9,734 nucleotides of DNA from Nocardioidaceae bacterium (lineage in GTDB: Bacteria > Actinomycetota > Actinomycetes > Propionibacteriales > Nocardioidaceae). Under the pieces are notes generated by a model that was not told the origin of the DNA, made no database searches, and was given only the letters and a program-made list of their open reading frames with translations. The stretch covers positions 1 through 9,734 of the forward strand of contig JAOPXA010000053.1 of NCBI GenBank assembly GCA_025965395.1, written 5' to 3'. The translations under genes and the position numbers were made by a program. This document shows positions 1-7,725 of this stretch, one piece after another; the first letter of the stretch is position 1, and every line of letters begins with the position of its first letter.

Positions 1-1370
1 CCGCTGGCTCAGCCCTGGTCCAGACTGACGACGCGGTGCGAACGTCCGAGCAAGAGTTGGGATTCGCCGAAGCCCAGTTCGGGACCGACGTGACCGCGAC
101 GTTCCGCCAGACGCTCGAGGAAAGCAAGTCTTCGCTGTCTCAGGCTTTCACGATCCGCCAGAAGCTCGACGACGCCGAGCCGGAAACCGACGCCGAGGCT
201 CGCGCCATGGCCATGCAGATCCTGAAGTCCTGCGCGTCGATCAATACGGCCCTCGACGCACAGGTCGACGCGTTCGACGCACTGCGCGACCTTCAGGCCA
301 AGGCGCCTGAGGTCTTGGCTGCAACCGGCCAACGCGCGACGGACACGCGCAAGCGCATTCCCGCGACGACCGCGCAGCTCGAGGAGCTTGCAGCGAAGTA
401 TCCCGCGACCTCGCTCGCCTCGATCAGCGCCAATCCAGCGCAGGCCGACTCTCTGCTGACATTGGCGCTCGATCAGGTCGAGAAGGGTACGGCTTTCGTT
501 GCGGCGGAAGACCGGGCGGCAGCGGTGGTGTCGGCGCGCGCAGCAGAGGACGCGCTCGCCCAGGCGACGTTGCTCTTGGATGCCGTGGGGCACGCCGACG
601 AAGAGCTCCAGCAGGCCGCCCAGCGGACCAGTGCATCGCTCACATCGATCAGCTCCGATGTTGCCGACGCCATTCGGCTTGCGCCCGCCGACCCCTCACT
701 GAAAGCGGCATCCGCGAAGGCGACGAGCGCCATCGCCTACGCCCAGACGCTCGACCACGACCCGCTTGCGGCAGTGAAGGACTTGGTCGACGCCGAGGCG
801 GTGCTTGACGAACTCTTGGCTCCGCTGCGCGCTGCGGCTGCAGAGGCCGAGAAGGCGCGCACCGCGCTCACGGACTCACTCGGACGAGTGACGAGCCAGG
901 TCAAGGGCGTCAGCGAGTTCATCGAGACGCGGCGCGGAGCGGTAGGTGCGCAGGCACGGACTCGGTTGTCCGAGGCCGCTCGTCACCTTGACCACGCCCA
1001 GCAGGTTCTCGACTCCGATCCTGCGGACGCCCTCGCCTCGCTCCAGAAGTCCGAACAATTTGCGCAGGAGGCTCAGCGTCTCGCACAGAAGGACGCCGAT
1101 GACTTCGATCGACAGCAGAACAGATCGCGTATGTCTGGAGGCGGCATCAACTCGGGAGTCCTCGGTGGCATCCTGATCGATTCGGTTCTGCGGGGAGGAC
1201 GGGGCGGCGGCTTCGGCGGTGGATTCGGTGGCGGATTCGGTGGCGGGTCCAAATCGCACAGTTCTGGTGGCGGGTCCAAATCGCACAGCTCTGGCGGCGG
1301 CAACCTCGGTCCGGGTAGTTTCGGTGGTGGCGGCACGCGTGGTCGCCGAGGTGGCGGCGGGAGGTTCTGA
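1..1370 (+). CDS. TPM-domain protein, C-terminal part (5' end outside window)
   Basis: The reading frame is open from base 3 with no stop, so the gene begins upstream and the N-terminal TPM (TPM_phosphatase) domain is not visible. An in-frame GTG at 36 is probably internal. What remains is about 455 residues: a long Ala/Glu/Gln/Asp-rich helical, coiled-coil-like region with heptad-style spacing, then a short hydrophobic stretch (GGILIDSVLRGG) and a Gly/Ser-rich tail with FGGG repeats, two SKSHSSGGG units and a basic end (GRRGGGGRF). This architecture and the gene directly downstream (pspA, 37-bp gap) match the actinobacterial TPM proteins that neighbour PspA. From family knowledge I infer a membrane-associated envelope-stress or membrane-maintenance role. 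The enzymatic activity of such TPM domains is uncertain. Identification rests on the tail and the neighbour, not on the diagnostic domain. Confidence 0.82.
   Translation, partial: AGSALVQTDDAVRTSEQELGFAEAQFGTDVTATFRQTLEESKSSLSQAFTIRQKLDDAEPETDAEARAMAMQILKSCASINTALDAQVDAFDALRDLQAKAPEVLAATGQRATDTRKRIPATTAQLEELAAKYPATSLASISANPAQADSLLTLALDQVEKGTAFVAAEDRAAAVVSARAAEDALAQATLLLDAVGHADEELQQAAQRTSASLTSISSDVADAIRLAPADPSLKAASAKATSAIAYAQTLDHDPLAAVKDLVDAEAVLDELLAPLRAAAAEAEKARTALTDSLGRVTSQVKGVSEFIETRRGAVGAQARTRLSEAARHLDHAQQVLDSDPADALASLQKSEQFAQEAQRLAQKDADDFDRQQNRSRMSGGGINSGVLGGILIDSVLRGGRGGGFGGGFGGGFGGGSKSHSSGGGSKSHSSGGGNLGPGSFGGGGTRGRRGGGGRF
1204..1250 (+). repeat. FGGG-coding simple repeats in the TPM gene
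   Basis: Imperfect tandem copies of a 12-bp unit (ttcggtggcgga and variants) encode GFGGGFGGGFGGG just before the SKSHSS repeats. Such glycine-rich tracts are common in the tails of TPM proteins and are prone to slippage in multiples of 12 bp, which would keep the reading frame. Confidence 0.75.
1239..1292 (+). repeat. 27-bp tandem duplication (GGGSKSHSS x2)
   Basis: Units 1239-1265 and 1266-1292 are identical except for one base (t at 1263, c at 1290). Each encodes GGGSKSHSS, so the duplication is in frame and lengthens the glycine/serine tail of the TPM protein by nine residues. The single synonymous difference suggests a recent duplication. Confidence 0.92.
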
Positions 1371-1407
1371 CCACCCTTAGGTTTCAGCATCCAATCAAAG
1401 GAAGATC

Positions 1408-2175
1408 ATGGCTCAAAAGCAGACAATCCTCGGACGCATCTCGCAGCTCACGCGCGCCAATATCAACGCGCTGATCGATAAGGCTGAAGACCCCGAGAAG
1501 CTCCTCAATCAGCTCGTCATTGACTACACCAACAGCATTCGTGACGCCGAGGACGCTGTGGCGCAGACGATCGGCAACCTGCGGATGGCCGAGCAGGACC
1601 ACGCCGAGGACGTCGCTGCTGCCAAGGAGTGGGGCTTCAAGGCGACTGCAGCGTCCGCCAAAGCAGACGCGCTCCGCACCGGCGGCAACAGCATCGACGC
1701 TGACAAGTTCGACCAGCTCGCCAAGGTCGCCCTCTCTAAGCAGATCTCGTTCGAGAACGAAGCCAAGGCCGCGGCGCCACAAATCGTCCAGCAGAACGAG
1801 GTCGTCGAGAAGCTCAAGACAGGCCTCATCACGATGAAGTCAAAGCTGGTCGAGCTGCAAACCAAGCGCGATCAGCTCATCGCTCGCCAGAAGACGGCTG
1901 AGGCTCAGGCGAAGGTGCAGGACGCCGTCAAGTCGATCAATGTGCTCGATCCGACAAGCGAGCTGTCACGCTTCGAGGAGAAGATCCGCAAGGACGAGGC
2001 TCGCGTCGCCGGGCAGGCCGAGATCAACGCCACGTCGCTCGACGCACAGTTCGAAGAACTCGAGGCCGACTCGACCGCTATCGAGGTCGAGGCCCGTCTT
2101 GCCGAGCTGAAGGCTGCGAGCAGCACACCTCCCGCGGCCGTCGAAGCCCCCGTCGCCGACACCGAGACCGCCTAA
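1408..2175 (+). CDS. pspA: PspA/IM30 family membrane-stress protein
   Basis: A 255-aa PspA/IM30 (Vipp1-like, ESCRT-III superfamily) protein. Family members bind stressed inner membranes, form oligomeric rods or rings and limit proton leakage. Seen here: the N-terminal amphipathic segment (MAQKQTILGRISQL), the conserved DPEKLLNQLVIDY block (residues 28-40), a long coiled coil with few prolines (about 41-175), and the FEEKIRKDEARVAGQAE block (189-205) followed by LDAQFEELE (211-219). The tail after residue 238 is Pro/Ala/Val/Glu-rich and disordered, with no extra membrane segment. The start is ATG 1408, preceded by an AAAGGAAG ribosome site at 1397-1404. Only 37 bp separates it from the upstream TPM gene, so they are probably one transcript. 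No PspB, PspC or ClgR-type regulator is in view. Confidence 0.93.
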   Translation: MAQKQTILGRISQLTRANINALIDKAEDPEKLLNQLVIDYTNSIRDAEDAVAQTIGNLRMAEQDHAEDVAAAKEWGFKATAASAKADALRTGGNSIDADKFDQLAKVALSKQISFENEAKAAAPQIVQQNEVVEKLKTGLITMKSKLVELQTKRDQLIARQKTAEAQAKVQDAVKSINVLDPTSELSRFEEKIRKDEARVAGQAEINATSLDAQFEELEADSTAIEVEARLAELKAASSTPPAAVEAPVADTETA

Positions 2176-2196
2176 CCCCCAACCCTCCGTTGGGGG
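2176..2196 (+). other. alternative hairpin overlapping the long stem
   Basis: CCCCCAA (2176-2182) and TTGGGGG (2190-2196) are perfect complements around a 7-nt loop. The right half lies inside the left arm of the 32-bp repeat, so the two structures exclude each other. The only mismatched base of the long stem (T2190) is the base that completes this small stem. It may form first during transcription, as a folding intermediate. Any function is speculative. Confidence 0.45.
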
Positions 2197-2257
2197 AACC
2201 AATATGGTCGCTCTCCGCAGGGAAAAGCGACCATATTGGTTCCCCCAGCGGAGGGTT
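2181..2257. terminator. 32-bp inverted repeat, probable bidirectional terminator
   Basis: The left arm 2181-2212 and right arm 2226-2257 are reverse complements over 32 bp with one mismatch (T at 2190 against a C, a G-U pair in RNA). They are separated by a 13-nt loop (2213-2225). The repeat sits between the pspA stop (2173-2175) and the exporter permease stop (2257-2259 on the minus strand), which it overlaps by one base. Reading plus, the stem is followed by a short T-rich run (tttacttgt), so it best suits the TPM-pspA unit. Reading minus it is followed by G-rich DNA without a U tract. It is far longer than a usual intrinsic terminator stem. Confidence 0.8.
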
Positions 2258-3299
2258 TACTTGTCCCAGCGGAAGACTTTGGCGGACACCGCGGTGAGGA
2301 CCACGGCGAATCCCAAGAGGATCACGATGGGCCACACGGCTGCCGAGGGACCCTGACCTCGGACCATGGTGTCGAGCATTCCCTCGTTGAGGTGCTTCAG
2401 CGGCAAGAGATTGCTGATCGTCTTCAGCCAGGTCGGGGCATCGTCAAGTGGAAAGAACGAGCCCGACAGGAACGCCATGGGCAGGATCACGAAGTTGGCG
2501 AGGCCCGTGGCACCCTCTTCGGTCTTGGAGATCGCTCCAGCGAGCAGGCCGATCGACATAAAGGCGAGAGTGGCCGCGATCAGCAGCGGGATGATCATGG
2601 GCCACGAACCAGTCAACTTCAATCCAAAGAGCACGATCGCCAACCCCAAAAACACGATGGTTTGAGTAGCCGCGACTCCCAGGCTCACCAGAACACGGGC
2701 ACCGACGATCGACGCCGTGGGGATCGGCGCCAACCGCAAGCGACGCAGCAAGCCGTTGGTGCGCCACACCACGAGGTTGGCGGCCGCACCGAAGGTCGCA
2801 CCCATAGCGATCGCCCAGCCCAGCAGCCCCGGAGTCACGTACTGGATGGTCTCCAGCGCCTGGTCCTCGACTTGCGTCGCCTTGAGCGTGTACGTGTTGG
2901 GCGTCGACGAGGCCGCCGCGTTAGCGGACTGCACAATCGCGCCCATAGTGCCACGCACGATCGACGATCGGACCGCGTCCGCCTGTGAATAGTGGAGCAC
3001 GAGCGTGTCACCGGTTTGGCTCACGACCGCGTCGACGTCGCCTTTGCGGAGATCTTCGAGGGCAAGCTTTTCGCTGCTTTCCTTCGAGATGTCGAGAGTC
3101 GCTAGAGCCGCCTTGGGTGCCTGGTCGAGCACCGCAACACTTCCGATCTGAACGATCTCGCTCTTGCTGGTGCCTTGGTCGGTGAGAAGCCCGCCAAACA
3201 AAAGCAGGAACATGATCGGGAAGACGATCGCGAAAAAGAGCGCCATCTTGTCGCGCACGAAACCCTTGGCCATCGCCAGGGCCAAGCTCTTGAAGGCAC

Positions 3300-3303
<4 letters not shown>
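2257..3303 (-). CDS. ABC-2 type exporter permease
   Basis: A 348-aa membrane subunit of an ABC-2 (DrrB/YhhJ-like) exporter. Hydrophobic segments lie at about residues 20-40, 158-178, 205-229, 235-257, 268-288 and 323-341. Between the first two is a soluble, probably extracytoplasmic domain of about 115 residues (42-157). This arrangement resembles the ABC2_membrane_3 type. The FLSGSFFP motif (279-285) and the following NLLPLKHLNEGM block (298-309) are typical of ABC-2 permeases. The GTG start at 3303 overlaps the ATPase stop by 4 nt (GTGA), and a GGGAG ribosome site lies 8 nt upstream, so translation is probably coupled. The stop codon touches the 32-bp hairpin. The substrate cannot be read from sequence; lipids, drugs and secondary metabolites are known for relatives. 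Confidence 0.92.
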
Positions 3304-4202
<899 letters not shown>

Positions 4203-4243
4203 GGCTCAAGTCTCACACGGCATGCGCTGCTACTCATCGGTGA

Positions 4244-4249
4244 CATGAT
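4244..4249 (+). promoter_or_regulatory. -10-like hexamer for a leaderless DUF2505 transcript
   Basis: CATGAT ends 6 nt before the ATG at 4256, which would place transcription start at or next to the start codon. There is no Shine-Dalgarno in this 53-bp divergent spacer, consistent with leaderless translation common in actinobacteria. I see no convincing -35 element. The match is weak alone and gains weight from similar spacing at three other genes here. Confidence 0.4.
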
Positions 4250-4255
4250 GGCGCT

Positions 4256-4753
4256 ATGAAGATCAACCAGACATTCTCGTATGAGGGCGCCGACGTCGCC
4301 TCAGTATTTGGACTCATCACCAACAAGGAATTCCGCGACGAGGTCAGCGAGAAGATCCACGCGATCAGCTACGAATCGACCATCGAGCCGCACGGTGAGG
4401 GCTTCAACGTCAGCATCAAGCGCAAGATGCCCGCTCAGATGCCCGACTTCATCAAGAAGCTGACAGGCGAGACCGTCGAGGTGTTGCAACGCGAAGACTG
4501 GGGCGCACCCGGCGCGGATGGCTCGCGCACCGCCGACGTCAAAGTCAACATTCTTGGTCAACCCGCCAGCATGGCCGGCACTGCCAAGATCTACGCAAGC
4601 GGCAGCGGCACCGAGTTCAGCCTGACCGGCGACGTGACGGTCAAGATCCCCTTCATCGGTAAGAAGATCGAGCCCGAGGTCGCCAAGGCGATCATCGCGG
4701 CGCTGACGTCCGAGGTCGAGCTCGGCAAGGCCAAGTTCGCCGCCGAAGGCTAA
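4256..4753 (+). CDS. DUF2505 family protein
   Basis: A 165-aa protein matching the actinobacterial DUF2505 family. The N-terminus (MKINQTFSYEGADVASVFGL), an alternating charged/hydrophobic beta pattern through the middle (FNVSIKRKMP, TADVKVNILG, EFSLTGDVTVKIP) and a C-terminal amphipathic helix (residues about 140-163) fit the helix-grip SRPBCC/START-like fold proposed for this family, which can hold hydrophobic ligands. There is no signal peptide or membrane segment, so it is probably cytoplasmic. The function is unknown. It is divergent from the exporter ATPase and convergent with the DUF6912 gene, ending only 6 bp from it. No ribosome site precedes the ATG, so translation is probably leaderless. 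Confidence 0.88.
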   Translation: MKINQTFSYEGADVASVFGLITNKEFRDEVSEKIHAISYESTIEPHGEGFNVSIKRKMPAQMPDFIKKLTGETVEVLQREDWGAPGADGSRTADVKVNILGQPASMAGTAKIYASGSGTEFSLTGDVTVKIPFIGKKIEPEVAKAIIAALTSEVELGKAKFAAEG

Positions 4754-4754
4754 C

Positions 4755-4772
4755 CGACCTCAGACGAGGTCG
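4755..4772. terminator. short stem-loop between convergent stops
   Basis: CGACCTC (4755-4761) and GAGGTCG (4766-4772) form a perfect 7-bp stem with a 4-nt loop. It begins just after the DUF2505 stop and extends into the 3' end of the DUF6912 gene. There is no U tract in either direction. It is the only candidate terminator for these two convergent units; with just 6 bp between stops, overlapping 3' ends are likely. Confidence 0.4.
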
Positions 4773-5152
4773 CTGAGTTCTTGAGTCGCGAACCACGCCA
4801 GGTCATCGTCGTAGTCGATGCCCTCGCCATCTGGCGCAACGTCGACCAAGAATGCCACGACCTGGTCGATCGAGAGATCGCCTTCCCAAGCGACGCGCGC
4901 GGGATCGTCGCCAGACATCGCCACGGCGTCGGTCTCGGCCACGATCACGACCCGTCGCGGGTCGACATGATCAAGCTCTAGCGAGGCGTCGGCGGCGACG
5001 TAGGTGAGGTGGTACTCCCACTCCTCCTCGCTCACCGTCGGGTCCGAGCTCGCGAGTGCGGCGCTCAACGCATACACCTCGGCAGGCGTGAATGATCCAT
5101 CCTCGTCGAGACGCTCGAGATCACCCACGGTCGCGGCCACGTAGACGCGCAT
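4760..5152 (-). CDS. DUF6912 family protein
   Basis: A small acidic protein of 130 aa starting MRVYVAAT, the usual N-terminus of the actinobacterial DUF6912 family. No catalytic motif, signal peptide or membrane segment is visible, and the function is unknown. The C-terminal half is strongly acidic (EGIDYDDDLAWF, about residues 112-123). I chose ATG 5152, whose A overlaps the acyltransferase TGA (TGATG). A GTG one codon upstream (5155) is also possible and would add one residue. Either way it is translationally coupled to the acyltransferase and is the last gene of the four-gene minus-strand unit. Confidence 0.87.
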   Translation of the reverse strand: MRVYVAATVGDLERLDEDGSFTPAEVYALSAALASSDPTVSEEEWEYHLTYVAADASLELDHVDPRRVVIVAETDAVAMSGDDPARVAWEGDLSIDQVVAFLVDVAPDGEGIDYDDDLAWFATQELSDLV

Positions 5153-6558
5153 CACGCATCACCTCGACTCGGACGCAGACGGCCACGTGGAGCGCGATTT
5201 CGTGGCCCATCGATCGACTCGACCAGCTCGGTCAACGCCTCCTCGATGCACTGAGCGAGAACGTCAGCATCGGGTATGGCTTCGCGGTCCGCGACGATCC
5301 CGAAAAAGACCTTGCCGTGATAGGACGTCACTCCGATCGACAACGCGCGGCCTTCGGAAAGCGGCAGGCACGGGTAGACCTCTTCGAGCTGCTGACCAGC
5401 CATGTAGACGGGTTCTTGTGGCCCTGGCACGTTGGTGATCACGATCTGGTGAGGCAGGCTCTGGTTGGAGTCGGCGACCCGCGCTCCGACCGCGTGGAAC
5501 GTCGATGTCGCGAAGCCAGGAAGGTTCGCCAACTTGTTGGCGGCGACCGCAGAGCCAGTCTCGCGATGGTCCTTCAACGCGTACGAGACCTGGTGCAAGC
5601 GCACCACCGGGTTGGACTCCCCCACCGGAAGCGAAAGCATGTGCCCGCGGACCTTGCTGCCAAGGGACGTGGGCAGCCCATCTTCGGCGACGACCGACAT
5701 CGGCACCATGGCCCGGAAGCGCCACTTCGCCGACACGGGCTCGGCGCGCGTCAAGAGCCAGCCGCGGATGCCGCCAGCGATCGTTGCCAGGATGACGTCG
5801 TTGACCGTGCCGCCATGGACGTCGCGAACCCTGCGGTAGTCATCGAGATCGGACATCACCGTCGCGAACCGCCGATGCTGGCCGAGCTCGGCGCTCAAGG
5901 GTCCGGACTGGACGGTACTACGTCCCACTAGTGGCAACTTCTGGGCCCAACGGTTGGCGTTGTGCGCCATGACGATCGCCGCCGAACGCGGGTGCCGCAA
6001 CGACTCGCTCATCGAGCCCAGGAAGACTCCGGTGCTGCCCGGCTCGCTGCGCGGATTCCACTCCTGGTGGGGGATGTCGCGCTCGTGGGCGGTCTCCTCA
6101 AGCAAGACCTGTGCCAGGTCGATCGTGTCCGAACCGTCCACCAGCGCTTGGTGTGCTTTGAAGAGCAGCGCGACGCGCCCGCCCTTCAAGCCCTCGACGA
6201 AGTAGAGCTCCCACAGCGGACGATCGTGATCGAGCCGACGTGCGATCAGGCGGCCAACGAGCTCGCGAAGGGACGCCATCGACCCGGGCTTGGGGAGGGC
6301 CGATCGGCGTACGTGCAGCGAGATGTCAAAATCCTCGTCGTCGACCCATAACGGCGTGCCGAACCGCCCCGGTATGGGCATGGCGCGCTGGCGATAACGC
6401 GGCACGATGTCGATGCGGTCGTTGATCACTTGCACGAGACGGTCGTAGTCGAGCTGGTGGTCACCGGCCGAAAGAATGGCGAGTGAAGCGATCTGGCGCG
6501 GAGCGGTCAGGCTGTCCTGGTTCAGGAACATTGCATCCAGCGGACTGAGTCGCTGCAT
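5152..6558 (-). CDS. WS/DGAT-like O-acyltransferase with altered active site
   Basis: A 468-aa member of the wax ester synthase/diacylglycerol acyltransferase family (WES_acyltransf N-terminal domain plus a DUF1298-type C-terminal domain). Full-length landmarks: LSPLDAMFL (residues 4-12), PLWELYFVEGL (114-124), NDVILA (253-258), NVPGP (376-380) and SIGVTSYHGKVFFG (407-420). Active relatives join fatty acyl-CoA to alcohols or diacylglycerol using HHxxxDG. Here residues 136-142 read HQALVDG, with codons cac caa, so the second histidine, the proposed general base, is Gln. The protein may be inactive, altered in activity or non-enzymatic. The start ATG 6558 has a GGAGGT ribosome site 4 nt upstream. 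The CpaE-like gene ends 24 bp before it and DUF6912 overlaps its stop, so it lies within a transcription unit. Confidence 0.92.
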   Translation of the reverse strand: MQRLSPLDAMFLNQDSLTAPRQIASLAILSAGDHQLDYDRLVQVINDRIDIVPRYRQRAMPIPGRFGTPLWVDDEDFDISLHVRRSALPKPGSMASLRELVGRLIARRLDHDRPLWELYFVEGLKGGRVALLFKAHQALVDGSDTIDLAQVLLEETAHERDIPHQEWNPRSEPGSTGVFLGSMSESLRHPRSAAIVMAHNANRWAQKLPLVGRSTVQSGPLSAELGQHRRFATVMSDLDDYRRVRDVHGGTVNDVILATIAGGIRGWLLTRAEPVSAKWRFRAMVPMSVVAEDGLPTSLGSKVRGHMLSLPVGESNPVVRLHQVSYALKDHRETGSAVAANKLANLPGFATSTFHAVGARVADSNQSLPHQIVITNVPGPQEPVYMAGQQLEEVYPCLPLSEGRALSIGVTSYHGKVFFGIVADREAIPDADVLAQCIEEALTELVESIDGPRNRAPRGRLRPSRGDA

Positions 6559-6562
6559 CCGG

Positions 6563-6568
6563 ACCTCC
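6563..6568 (-). promoter_or_regulatory. strong Shine-Dalgarno of the acyltransferase gene
   Basis: GGAGGT on the minus strand lies 4 nt before ATG 6558, in the 24-bp gap after the CpaE-like stop. It is among the best ribosome sites in the window and supports both this start and reinitiation within a polycistronic message rather than a separate promoter. Confidence 0.75.
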
Positions 6569-6582
6569 GATCACGTCGAGGC

Positions 6583-7725
6583 TCAACGTATCACCGCGCT
6601 GACCTCGGTGATCGCCTTGAGTAGGGCTGAGTCAGGAGCAGATTCGCGCAGGCTCTGACCTTTCATCAACGCCCGGTCCACGGAGGCGACATCGTGGGGC
6701 AATACGGCATCAGGCGCCACGCCAGTGAGCCGCTGGATGGTCTCGATGATCTCCTTGGTCGACCAGCCGAGCGAGGGCCTTCGCTTGTTGATCACCACGG
6801 TGAGTTCGGCCGCTGGCGCCACGTCACGGAGCTCAAGGAGCCCCCGCGCGAAGCGTGACAAGCCAATCGGATCAGCGGCGCCAACGGCCACGACGCGATC
6901 GGCAGCGGCAAGCAGTTGCAAGGTCGTCTGGTTGCGATGAGGCGCCGAGGAGTCGAAACGGTCAGGACCTTCGAGGCAAAAGCCGACGTCGGCAACCACG
7001 TGGTCGAACTGGCGCGTCGCCTCGTCGATCACTCGGGCAACCGCACCTGGCCGTAGCTGTGGCCACAGGTCAGATCGAGGAAGTCCGGAAAGCAGGGCCA
7101 GCTTGGGACTCACCGTCACCAGCTGCTCAGCGAGGGAGGCACCATTGCCCGAGTTGGCCGCTCGCGTGGCTGCCAATAAGCCACTCACTTCGTCAAGGAT
7201 CGCGAGCATCTGAGCGAGGGTGCCGCCGTACGGATCGGCATCGATCAAGATGGTCGGTCGCCCACTGTGCGCGAGCTCGGCCCCAAGGTTGAGCGCCAAG
7301 GTGCTGCGTCCCGGCGCGCCCGAGGGCCCCCACACCACGGTCAACGTACCGTCGCCCGACGACTCTTGCTCGACAGGAAGAGGCGGACTCCAGGTCCCGA
7401 GGATCTGTTCGAGGTCGTCCAAGCGATCACTCGACACGAGATGTTCGATCCCCAACATGGACGCTCGATCGGCTGCGTCATCTGACTCAATGATCGCGAC
7501 GACTTGCACGCCGAGCGCCCCGAGCCGATGGACCGTGTCAGCGTCCAGGCCCGTCAGCTTGAGGGAGAGGACAGCCGCCCGGCTGGTGCCCATGCCGGCG
7601 AGCGCGAGCAGGTCGGCCACATCGACGCAGCGGCGTCCCGCCGCTCTCGCATCGAGCCCAGCGACAAGATGCAGGACATCGCGTTCCCATGTGCGACCCG
7701 ACGCAGCGACCAGGATGTCGCTCAC
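6583..7725 (-). CDS. CpaE-like MinD/ParA-family ATPase
   Basis: A 380-aa protein with a receiver-like N-terminal domain without obvious phosphorylation motif (about 1-115) and a MinD/ParA/CpaE P-loop domain (about 127-380). The deviant Walker A reads GPSGAPGRST (133-142): Arg replaces the P-loop Lys, and the usual leading signature Lys is absent. IDADPYGG (161-168) and VVADVGF (243-249) follow as switch and Walker B-like strands. CpaE proteins position Flp/Tad pilus or septum machinery; actinobacterial relatives include Ssd-type proteins. The frame stays open upstream to 7929, but that part is Arg/Gly-rich noise overlapping the SAF gene. GTG 7725 gives MSDILVAASG and a 4-nt GTGA overlap with the SAF stop, so I use it. 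No tadA, tadB, tadC or pilin gene is in the window. Confidence 0.87.
   Translation of the reverse strand: MSDILVAASGRTWERDVLHLVAGLDARAAGRRCVDVADLLALAGMGTSRAAVLSLKLTGLDADTVHRLGALGVQVVAIIESDDAADRASMLGIEHLVSSDRLDDLEQILGTWSPPLPVEQESSGDGTLTVVWGPSGAPGRSTLALNLGAELAHSGRPTILIDADPYGGTLAQMLAILDEVSGLLAATRAANSGNGASLAEQLVTVSPKLALLSGLPRSDLWPQLRPGAVARVIDEATRQFDHVVADVGFCLEGPDRFDSSAPHRNQTTLQLLAAADRVVAVGAADPIGLSRFARGLLELRDVAPAAELTVVINKRRPSLGWSTKEIIETIQRLTGVAPDAVLPHDVASVDRALMKGQSLRESAPDSALLKAITEVSAVIR

Noticed and set aside
2176..2260. Long inverted repeat as a small mobile element or insertion-sequence end
   Set aside because: The flanks show no target-site duplication, the repeat fits exactly between two convergent stops, and no transposase is near. 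Copy number elsewhere cannot be judged from this window.
2236..2988. 250-codon plus-strand frame opposite the permease
   Set aside because: Composition (Arg/His/Gln/Gly-rich, no domain) is that of a shadow frame antisense to a well-recognised membrane protein.
5092..5931. 279-codon plus-strand frame opposite the acyltransferase
   Set aside because: Low-complexity Arg/Asp/His-rich translation antisense to a clear WS/DGAT-like gene; typical of high-GC DNA.
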